DNA from: Anaerobacillus sp.
GTDB lineage: Bacteria > Bacillota > Bacilli > Bacillales_H > Anaerobacillaceae
DNA length: 18,895 bases
Reading direction: 5' to 3'
Assembly: GCA_007120055.1 (NCBI GenBank)
Contig: SKOL01000661.1
Coordinates: forward strand, 1 to 18,895
Part shown: positions 8,252-14,702 of the stretch, in pieces
Numbering within the stretch: position 1 is the first letter of the stretch
Layout of the letters: each line of letters begins with the position of its first letter
Position numbers and translations under genes: made by a program
The notes under the pieces: model-generated
The model's input: only the letters and a program-made list of their open reading frames with translations
Databases searched by the model: none
What the model was told of the DNA's origin: nothing

Positions 8252-9274
8252 TTAGTTTCTACGAAACTTCTTAAATAGGTTTTTCAAACGCCTTGGTCCC
8301 TCACCACCTGTAAAGAAAACCGCAATGAGAATTACTACACCTAGTACAATTAATTGAGGTTCAGGTAATATTCCTAATAGATTCATAATATTTGAAATGA
8401 CCCCAATGAGTAAGCCACCGATTACTGCCGCTATCGGATTTCCTGTACCACCAAATAAGGACGTACCACCAACTACAGCTGCTGCTATTGAATTTAATTC
8501 ATAACCTTGACCAAGTAGCGAACTACCTTGTTGAAGTTGTGCAGCCAAAGTCAATCCAGCCAAGCCCGCTAGCAGTCCCGAAATTACGTATGCAAGAACT
8601 AAATTACGATTTACAGGCAAACCTGATAGTCGTGCCGCTTCAGGGTTACCACCAATTGCATACAACTGACGACCAAATGTTGTATATTTCATCACAAACG
8701 CTGAGATAAGCATCACTGCTAGCGCAATAAAAACTGAGTTTGGTATTCCTAATGGAGTCCCAGTAAAAATCCACAGGAAATTTCTATTCGATATTTCTAT
8801 TAATGTTCCAACTTGTATGAGATAGGCGACCCCTTTTGCAATACTCAGCATTGCAAAAGTTGCAACGAACGGAGTTATCCCCCCATAAACTACCACTAAA
8901 CCATTAACAAGTCCCGCAGCGCCACATGTCGCTAACGCTAAAACGATTACTAAAAAAACTGGTAAACCTTGATTTAATAGAACTGCACACATTACCGTTC
9001 CTAAAGCAGCAATTGATCCTACCGACAGATCGATCCCTCGAGTGACTATTACTTTAAATTGACCAACCGCTAATATAGAAATAACTACTCCTGTTACGAT
9101 GATGTTTGTTAGATTTCGACCAGTTAAAAAGAACGGCGAAGCAAGTGCCCCTATCAGTAATGCTAGTAATAAAAAGATAATTAGATAGTTTCGTTTCAGA
9201 AGCTCAACAACTGAAGCCTTTGTTAGAAACGACTTTGATGTTTTCTCCACCTGCTCCTTATTTAAAGTTTGCAA
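8252..9274 (-). CDS. CUT2-family sugar ABC transporter permease
   Basis: A 340-residue integral membrane protein of the RbsC/BPD_transp_2 family, with a hydrophilic N-terminus of about 30 residues and roughly 8-10 hydrophobic segments. The family segment TRGIDLSVGSIAALGTVM follows the second or third membrane span, and AAAVVGGTSLFGGTG lies in the C-terminal third. The open frame starts at a GTG at 9292, but that GTG lies within the sequence leading into GGAGG, and AAAGGAGGAAATAAT leads directly to a TTG at 9274, which I take as the true start. It follows the ATPase gene by 21 nt and precedes the GRE by 78 nt. It should form the membrane channel for the sugar bound by the lipoprotein at 10908-11963. 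Confidence 0.93.
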   Translation of the reverse strand: MQTLNKEQVEKTSKSFLTKASVVELLKRNYLIIFLLLALLIGALASPFFLTGRNLTNIIVTGVVISILAVGQFKVIVTRGIDLSVGSIAALGTVMCAVLLNQGLPVFLVIVLALATCGAAGLVNGLVVVYGGITPFVATFAMLSIAKGVAYLIQVGTLIEISNRNFLWIFTGTPLGIPNSVFIALAVMLISAFVMKYTTFGRQLYAIGGNPEAARLSGLPVNRNLVLAYVISGLLAGLAGLTLAAQLQQGSSLLGQGYELNSIAAAVVGGTSLFGGTGNPIAAVIGGLLIGVISNIMNLLGILPEPQLIVLGVVILIAVFFTGGEGPRRLKNLFKKFRRN

Positions 9275-9295
9275 ATTATTTCCTCCTTTCACTTA

Positions 9296-10858
9296 TTAGA
9301 AACACTTAGCAACTACTATATCGCCTTGTGGATCCACTTCTTCATGATCAAATTCTCCAACGATTCTGCCACGTGCAAGTACCATTATTCGGTCGCACAT
9401 TAAAGTTTCTGGAAGTTCAGAACTCATAAGTAGGACCGAACCACCTTGCTGTACAAATTCACCGATCAACTTATAAATTTCATCTTTCGCTCCGACATCT
9501 ATACCCCGCGTTGGTTCGTCAAAAATAAGAATTTGCGTTTTACTAGCTAACCATTTAGCTAGTACTACTTTCTGCTGATTACCTCCACTGAGATTTACAA
9601 CCTTTTGTTCAATATTATTCATCTTTATATTTAACGATAAACTTAGCTTTTCAGCTGTTTTCTTCTCGTTAGATTGACTAATCACTGAAAGTCTGCTCAG
9701 GTCTACTAAGCTAGCCATCGTAATATTCTTAGTTATCGACATCCCTAAAACTAGACCTTGAGTTTTTCGACTTTGTGGAACTAAACCAATTCCCGCACTT
9801 ATCGCTTCACTTGGACTTTTTATTTTTAGCACTTTACCATTCACAGAGATATTACCACTTGTTCGTTCACGATCACCAAATAAGCAAGCCGCTAATTCTG
9901 TCTGACCACTCCCAACTAAACCAGCAATCCCAAGCACTTCTCCACGGTGCAGCTTAAAGTTAATATCATGAAGTTTTGATCCATCGTTTAAACCTTCGAC
10001 TGAAAGAGCAACTTCTTTATAATTACCACCAGGACCATAACGAGGGTTTTTCCCCTCAGCTAGCGCTTCTCCTAAAAGAGAATTTTCCATCGTTCTCCCA
10101 ATCATGTATCTCACGATATCTTCCGGGGTCGTTTGGTCTGTTTCATAAGTACCTACCTTACGACCATCTCTTAATACCGTGATCCTTTGACAAATCTCAA
10201 AAACTTCATCCATTCGATGAGATATATAGATAAATGTTACACCTTTCTTTTGGAGGTTTTTTAATATATCTAACAACCTTCTTACGTCCTGCGCAGGTAA
10301 GGTTGCTGTCGGTTCATCAAGTAAAACAATCGGAAACCGACCATTAAGTTTTTTTGCAACATGGAGCACTTTTGCCAATTCAACCCCTTGTTGCTGAGCA
10401 GTACTTAATGAACTAACCGGCTTATTAACATCTACGTTAATACCTAGCCACTCCAGTATTTCTCGAGCCTGCTCTCTCATTACTCCCCAATCTATTGCCA
10501 TTCTGTTATTTTTTGGTAATTCTGTTAAAAATATATTTTCTGCAATCGATAAGCTCGGAACAAGACTCAATTCCTGAAATATGGTGAATATCCCTTCCCT
10601 TTGACTATGATTAGGGTTATTAAACCGCACAGGCCTACCATCAACTTCAATAGAACCTCCATCAGGCTTTTCAACACCTGATAAACTTCGGATAATCGTA
10701 GATTTCCCAGCACCATTTTGTCCAGCTAGACAGTGAATTTCACCTCGATGAATATCTAAATTAATATCATGAAGGACCTGTATACCAGAATATGATTTAC
10801 ATATTCCATTAAGAGAGAGAGCTAACTCTCTCTTAATGGGTTGTTCAGATTGACCCAT
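9296..10858 (-). CDS. CUT2-family sugar ABC transporter ATP-binding protein (two cassettes)
   Basis: A 520-residue RbsA/AraG-type protein with two fused ATPase cassettes. The first has Walker A GQNGAGKST (46-54), signature LSTAQQQ and Walker B VLLDEPTATL, followed by the H-loop ISHRMDE. The second has the relaxed Walker A GLVGSGQTE typical of RbsA second cassettes, an intact LSGGNQQKV signature and Walker B LIFDEPTRGID. The frame opens at a GTG at 10879 without a ribosome binding site; AAAGGGG before the ATG at 10858 supports the shorter form. It powers sugar import with the neighbouring permease and binding lipoprotein. Its first cassette is a useful comparison for the degenerate ATPase domain in the kinase at 14703-16559. 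Confidence 0.95.
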   Translation of the reverse strand: MGQSEQPIKRELALSLNGICKSYSGIQVLHDINLDIHRGEIHCLAGQNGAGKSTIIRSLSGVEKPDGGSIEVDGRPVRFNNPNHSQREGIFTIFQELSLVPSLSIAENIFLTELPKNNRMAIDWGVMREQAREILEWLGINVDVNKPVSSLSTAQQQGVELAKVLHVAKKLNGRFPIVLLDEPTATLPAQDVRRLLDILKNLQKKGVTFIYISHRMDEVFEICQRITVLRDGRKVGTYETDQTTPEDIVRYMIGRTMENSLLGEALAEGKNPRYGPGGNYKEVALSVEGLNDGSKLHDINFKLHRGEVLGIAGLVGSGQTELAACLFGDRERTSGNISVNGKVLKIKSPSEAISAGIGLVPQSRKTQGLVLGMSITKNITMASLVDLSRLSVISQSNEKKTAEKLSLSLNIKMNNIEQKVVNLSGGNQQKVVLAKWLASKTQILIFDEPTRGIDVGAKDEIYKLIGEFVQQGGSVLLMSSELPETLMCDRIMVLARGRIVGEFDHEEVDPQGDIVVAKCF

Positions 10859-10907
10859 AACTGGACTTTCCCCTTTCACGAGGTATTTTACTTTAACTAT
10901 TAATCTA

Positions 10908-11963
10908 TTATTTACTAAGTTCTTCTAAAGCTTCTTCAGAATAATAATATGGCTTATCAGCATCATAATACTCTGCTGCGTTTTCAGGAGTAATTAATAC
11001 ACTATCAGTGAAGAGAAGTCCACCTTTAGTTAAATAATCCTCTCCATTAATAGCATCAATTAAGGTTTGAACTGCTTTTGCCCCTTGAATAAATGGAGTA
11101 TTAGAAACGGTAGCTTGTAAAGGGCCATTCGGCTCTTCCATCATTCTAGCAACAAGACCCATCGCACCATCATATGATACAATGATGACATCATCAAGAA
11201 TTCCAGCTTCTCTCAACCCTTGCTCAATTCCCGGATACATTACATCACTCATACTAAAAACAGCTTTAATATCAGGATTTGCAGTCGCAATCTGTTGAAT
11301 TGGTTCACGAGCTCTATCAGGTAACCATTCACCATATCTCGTCGGTAATAATTCAACTTCTGGACCTGGATTATTATCTAAGTAACTAAAGAAACCAGTT
11401 TCAAATCCTTCTTGACGCATTGCCGTTGTGCTCTCACCAGAATAACCACCAACTACTGCTATCTTCACTTTTTCATCAGTTGAAAACTTCGAAGCTAGTA
11501 ACCTAGCTAACTCTTCCCCAGCTTGCGCAGCCGTCGCTAACTGATCTTCAGCAACAAAACCGTATGTCATTTGTTCTAAATCCTCACTGATTCTAGAGTT
11601 TACTGTGACTATCGGAATACCTTCATCATCAAGCTCTGCAATTGTCCCGGCCATACCACGAGGGTCAAGAGCATTTAACACTATACCTTTAGCACCTCTA
11701 GTCAACATATTCTGTACGTCTGAATTTTGTTGAACAGCATCGCCACCAGCATCAGTAAACAACAAAGTTACACCTTGCTTCTCAGCTTGATATCTAGCAC
11801 CTTCAATTAACATATTGTACCAATCACTACCAGCCATACGGTGTTGCGAAAAACCAATAATCAATCCGTCTTCACCTTGAGCTTCATCATTCCCCGAGCT
11901 ACAACCAATCAAGAAAAATACCATGAGACTTACACCTAAAATGAGCAAACTAATTTTCTTCAT
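10908..11963 (-). CDS. Sugar-binding lipoprotein of a CUT2 ABC transporter
   Basis: A 351-residue solute-binding protein of the periplasmic-binding type I fold (RbsB-like). The signal peptide ends in the lipobox FLIGC with the lipidated Cys at 21, followed by a Ser/Gly/acidic linker. The body starts with GLIIGFSQHRMAGSDWYNM and contains LFTDAGGDAVQQNSDVQNML and KGIVLNALDP, all typical of CUT2 binding proteins. It is the first gene of the six-gene transporter-GRE operon, behind an AraR box, a promoter and a cre site, so it should be arabinose-induced and glucose-repressed. L-arabinose or an arabinose-related sugar is the likely ligand, inferred from regulation. Aromatic residues near the binding-site start (W, Y) fit a sugar ligand. 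Confidence 0.92.
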   Translation of the reverse strand: MKKISLLILGVSLMVFFLIGCSSGNDEAQGEDGLIIGFSQHRMAGSDWYNMLIEGARYQAEKQGVTLLFTDAGGDAVQQNSDVQNMLTRGAKGIVLNALDPRGMAGTIAELDDEGIPIVTVNSRISEDLEQMTYGFVAEDQLATAAQAGEELARLLASKFSTDEKVKIAVVGGYSGESTTAMRQEGFETGFFSYLDNNPGPEVELLPTRYGEWLPDRAREPIQQIATANPDIKAVFSMSDVMYPGIEQGLREAGILDDVIIVSYDGAMGLVARMMEEPNGPLQATVSNTPFIQGAKAVQTLIDAINGEDYLTKGGLLFTDSVLITPENAAEYYDADKPYYYSEEALEELSK

Positions 11964-12073
11964 ACCTTTTTTAACCCCCCGTTATTATTTTCGCCTTTAC
12001 GAATTAGTTGAAAATCGCAAAATCCTTTATTTTGTATTTTTACTATTTTGCTCCCCGATTTCCACCTTTTCCC

Positions 12074-12089
12074 GCGTAAGCGTTATCAT
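12074..12089. promoter_or_regulatory. cre site (CcpA) at the transporter-GRE operon promoter
   Basis: GCGTAAGCGTTATCAT fits the cre consensus WTGNAARCGNWWNCAW at 14 of 16 positions, with the invariant CG core. It lies immediately downstream of the -10 box of the operon promoter, where bound CcpA would block initiation when preferred sugars are present. Confidence 0.65.
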
Positions 12090-12090
12090 C

Positions 12091-12119
12091 AATTTATAAC
12101 ATTCTGACAACTAAGTCAA
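12091..12119 (-). promoter_or_regulatory. Promoter of the transporter-GRE operon
   Basis: On the minus strand TTGACT (12114-12119), a 17-bp spacer and TAAATT (12091-12096) form a plausible sigma-A promoter. It is abutted upstream by an AraR box and downstream by a cre site. The 5' leader would be about 120 nt. Confidence 0.6.
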
Positions 12120-12135
12120 TATTGTACGTACAATT
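12120..12135. promoter_or_regulatory. AraR operator of the transporter-GRE operon
   Basis: The box contains ATTGTACGTACAAT, a perfect 14-bp palindrome, and matches the AraR consensus at 13 of 16 positions. It touches the -35 box of the operon promoter. This is the main evidence placing the GRE in the arabinose regulon. Confidence 0.87.
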
Positions 12136-12248
12136 TTTTTTATTTATTTTATAAAATTTATTAAATTTGTACTTTTTATCAAAAAAAATATAAGTAATTT
12201 TAAAAAAGTTAAAATGACCATTATCGCAATTTTCAGAATTTGTTCTTT

Positions 12249-12300
12249 AAAAAGATAAATGTGATGATTACATATAGACCCATATCACATTTATCTTTTT
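12249..12300. terminator. Strong hairpin terminator between araR and the transporter operon
   Basis: AAAAAGATAAATGTGAT at 12249-12265 and its exact complement at 12284-12300 form a 17-bp stem with an 18-nt loop. A-runs and T-runs at the ends allow termination in both directions. It lies 112 nt beyond the araR stop and insulates the downstream operon. Confidence 0.8.
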
Positions 12301-12337
12301 AGTTACTCTAAAACTTATTTCAAACTCTCTAATTTAA

Positions 12338-12388
12338 AATCGCAAAAAAGATCATTGCTACATAAATTTATCTTCTTTTTTTACGATT
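12338..12388 (-). terminator. First terminator-like hairpin after araR
   Basis: Imperfect arms AATCGCAAAAAAGAT and ATCTTC(T7)ACGATT, with a small internal loop, lie 24 nt after the araR stop. On the minus strand the stem is followed by TTTTAAATT. With the hairpin at 12249-12300 it makes a tandem terminator. Confidence 0.5.
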
Positions 12389-12411
12389 AAAATAAAATTT
12401 TCGTTATAAAA

Positions 12412-13516
12412 CTAATCAATTTGCTTTGTGGAATTTCTAATAACGAGTTCCGGTTCAAAAATAACCGATTGTAACTTATTTTGAGACTTTTTACTACCTT
12501 GTTCTTTATCTAGTACCATTTGAACAATCATTTTTGCAGCAGTTACACCCATATCATTTTTCGGGTGCTTAATGGTTGTTAATTTAACTTCAGAAGCTTG
12601 AGCTAATAAAGAATCATCATATCCAACTATTGAAATATCTTTAGGTACGGACAAATGATTTTCTCGTAATACATCTAGTAAAGACAGTGCCAGTTCATCA
12701 TTATAGCAAACTAAGGCAGTAGGCCTTTCATTTTGCAATATAATTTCATTTAACATTTCTCTAGGTTTCTCTGTTTTTTGTTCAGAATTGTACGTAACAA
12801 TATTTTTCGGATCAATAGTTATTCCATAATTTCGATGTGCCTTTATATAACCTTTCATCCGTTTAACGCCTTGGATATCATCAGTTTGAAAAAAGCACAT
12901 AATATTTTTATGACCTAACTTTATAAGATGCTCTGTTTGTACATAGCCACCCATTACATCGTCCATGATATAACATAATGGGTCTAGTTCTTCGTAAAAA
13001 GCATTAATCATTAAATAAGGAATGTTTAATCGTTCTAAATTAAAATAATAGTTTATATTCGGATTTGTAAAAGCACTTTTGGTTGGTTCAATAATGACAC
13101 CATCAAAATTTTGAGATAAAATAGTTTCCAATACTCTTTTCTCATTTTCATGATTATTATTTGTAAAATAAACTGACTTGAAATCCTTGCTCGCTAAAAA
13201 CTGATTCAGCACCACGAATAATAGACGGAAAAATATAATCAGATATATATGTCGTGATGATTGCTATTCTTTTTTGAACATCGTAACTTTTCTTCGTAGA
13301 ACTTGTACGGTCAGCGCAAAATGTACCTGCTCCCTGTTCGCGATAAAGCCATCCTTCATTCACTAAATCACCAATTGCCACTCGAACTGTATGGCGACTT
13401 ACACCAAATTGATTCATTAACTCATTTTCAGTACCGATTTTCTGATGTGGCACGAACGTACCATCTAAAATTTTTGATTTAATTACTTGTTTTACTTTAT
13501 TATATTTCGTTTCCAT
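12412..13516 (-). pseudogene. araR: AraR arabinose repressor, interrupted by a 1-nt frameshift
   Basis: AraR represses arabinose genes until L-arabinose binds. The N-terminal part is a GntR winged helix (ENELMNQFGVSRHTVRVAIGD). The C-terminal part is a LacI/GalR-type sugar-binding domain (FDGVIIEPTKSAF, MMDDVMGGY-like IMDDVMGGY, CYNDELALSLLDVL, SIVGYDDSLLAQASEVKLTTIKHP). Both closely resemble B. subtilis AraR, but they lie in different frames: the first frame stops at 13157 and the second is open from 13215 to 12412. Removing one T from the TTTT run at 13165-13168 (AAAA on plus) restores VSLFTNNNHENEKR and a 367-residue protein, close to the normal length. The ATG at 13516 after GGGGTG is preferred over the upstream TTG. 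If real, the repressor loses its effector domain and the regulon may be constitutive; a base-calling error is the alternative. Confidence 0.85.
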
Positions 13517-13544
13517 ACTGCACCCCAATTCTCCATTCCAAAAA

Positions 13545-13560
13545 ACTTATACGTACAACT
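13545..13560. promoter_or_regulatory. AraR operator upstream of araR (autoregulation)
   Basis: ACTTATACGTACAACT matches the AraR consensus at 13 of 16 positions and lies 29 bp upstream of the araR start. It is the weakest intergenic box, as expected for autoregulation. An inverted repeat CATTCCAA (13534-13541) / TTGGAATG (13580-13587) brackets it. Confidence 0.7.
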
Positions 13561-13763
13561 TAACATATAATTGAAATTATTGGAATGTTAAAATACAATT
13601 TACTTCTACTATCGAAAGACAAATTATATTTATAAACTGGGGCTTTTAAATAAGTTCTCACCTAAAGAATTTACCTTTTTTCAAAGATTAAAGTATAAGA
13701 AAAAATAACGAATTCTCGATAAGAACCAATTCTTTCTAATCCTTTTTTCTTTGAGAAGTAAAT

Positions 13764-13835
13764 AAAACAAAAAGTGCCTTAAATACGCATATCAATATGT
13801 CTAATAAAGACATAATTAATACGTAATTAAGGCAC
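13764..13835 (-). terminator. Large terminator hairpin upstream of araR
   Basis: GTGCCTTAAATACG at 13774-13787 pairs with 13822-13835 over 13 of 14 positions, enclosing a second perfect 7-bp hairpin (13796-13814). On the minus strand the stem is followed by TTTTTGTTTT. It ends the transcript from the promoter at 13988-14016 and/or the kinase-regulator mRNA. Confidence 0.7.
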
Positions 13836-13981
13836 CCATAGCCGTCATTAAATTTTATACCAGCCGTAAGTATAAAACTAAAAAAATATTTAATTGTAGA
13901 TTTATACACGAAAATATTAAACCGTACATGGGCTTAAATATACTGTGTAAGCGTTTTAATTTTGTAACATTGTGTAACTTT
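13770..13981 (-). ncRNA. Candidate small RNA or attenuated leader between the ANTAR regulator and araR
   Basis: A strong promoter, a cre site at about +20, an 8-bp hairpin (13853-13877, TTTTATAC / GTATAAAA) and a terminator occur in order with no open frame between. The hairpin loop contains ACGGCU, which recurs 22 bp further on (minus-strand ACGGCT at 13862-13867 and 13840-13845). The transcript would be about 210 nt. It could be a free small RNA or a leader whose terminator gates araR. Its proximity to an ANTAR gene suggests the regulator may bind it, but a proper pair of six-nt-loop hairpins is not evident. Confidence 0.4.
13945..13960. promoter_or_regulatory. cre site downstream of the orphan promoter
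   Basis: On the minus strand ATTAAAACGCTTACAC agrees with the cre consensus at 14 of 16 positions, including the AAACGCTTACA core. It lies about 20-36 nt after the predicted transcription start of the 13988-14016 promoter, a roadblock position for CcpA. Confidence 0.65.
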
Positions 13982-13987
13982 AATTAA

Positions 13988-14016
13988 AGTATAATGACAA
14001 TTAAACGATTAGTCAA
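13988..14016 (-). promoter_or_regulatory. Near-consensus sigma-A promoter with no gene directly after it
   Basis: TTGACT (14011-14016), a 17-bp spacer and TATACT (13988-13993) on the minus strand form the best promoter in the window. It lies 50 nt after the ANTAR regulator stop. The next gene, araR, starts about 470 nt away beyond a terminator. Confidence 0.75.
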
Positions 14017-14066
14017 GCAATATTGAAAAAAATTAATATTATTAGGTTTCCCTATAATAATTATGG

Positions 14067-14654
14067 TTAATTTTGAAAAAGAGAATCTGCTTTAATAAGA
14101 TCTTTTGCTACATCTACAAGCTTTTGGTTGTTATCCCTACTCATTTTTTGTAGGTGTTTCATCGCTTCAGGTTCTTTTAACTTCATTCGGTCCATCAAAA
14201 TCCCTTTAGCTTTTTCAATATACTTACGTGCCTCTAGTGCCTTTTTCGTGTCTTTTAGGTCATGCTGCAGGTTCTTAAATTCTTCAAATCGAGCTATTGT
14301 AATACTGATCGCAATTTTAATTTCTTTGATATCAATAGGCTTTATCAAATAATAAAGAACACCTTCCTGAGTCGCTCTGTTGATTAGCTTTTCATCATAA
14401 TAGCCACTAACGATAATACTAGGAATAAATAATTTTTCATTAATTTTTTTTATAGCCTCGATTCCATCGAGGGTAGGCATATTAATGTCGGTAATAATTA
14501 GGTCTGGTTTTTTTTCTAACGCTAGCTCAACTGCACACATACCATCAGTCGCTTCGGCAACGACAGTATGTCCTAGTTCTTCAATGTTAGACCTTAACCC
14601 CAATAAACATAAGTACTCATCTTCAGCAAGTAAAACTCTTAATGATTTATCCAT
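14067..14654 (-). CDS. ANTAR-domain response regulator (RNA-binding antiterminator)
   Basis: A 195-residue two-domain regulator. Residues 1-120 form a receiver with acidic pocket E11-D12-E13, phosphoacceptor D56 in LIITDINMP, S83 and K105. Residues about 135-190 form an ANTAR domain (ARKYIEKAKGILMDRMKLKE, then EAMKHLQKMSRDNNQKLVDVA), which binds paired RNA hairpins and prevents termination, as in EutV, AmiR and NasR. The start follows GGGGGGAG. It lies 48 nt downstream of the kinase gene and should be its partner: the HisKA_2 kinase plus ANTAR regulator pairing mirrors EutW/EutV. The ethanolamine genes are absent, so the target is something else, perhaps local RNA leaders. Confidence 0.93.
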   Translation of the reverse strand: MDKSLRVLLAEDEYLCLLGLRSNIEELGHTVVAEATDGMCAVELALEKKPDLIITDINMPTLDGIEAIKKINEKLFIPSIIVSGYYDEKLINRATQEGVLYYLIKPIDIKEIKIAISITIARFEEFKNLQHDLKDTKKALEARKYIEKAKGILMDRMKLKEPEAMKHLQKMSRDNNQKLVDVAKDLIKADSLFQN

Positions 14655-14702
14655 ATGCTCCCCCCATTTTATCTTTACTATTTAATATTTTATTGATCAT
14701 TT

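Noticed and set aside
12786..12801. AraR-like box AATTGTACGTAACAAT inside araR.
   Set aside because: It matches the consensus at 13 of 16 positions but is asymmetric in the right half and lies deep in coding sequence, encoding part of TYNSEQ; chance is likely, though weak binding cannot be excluded.
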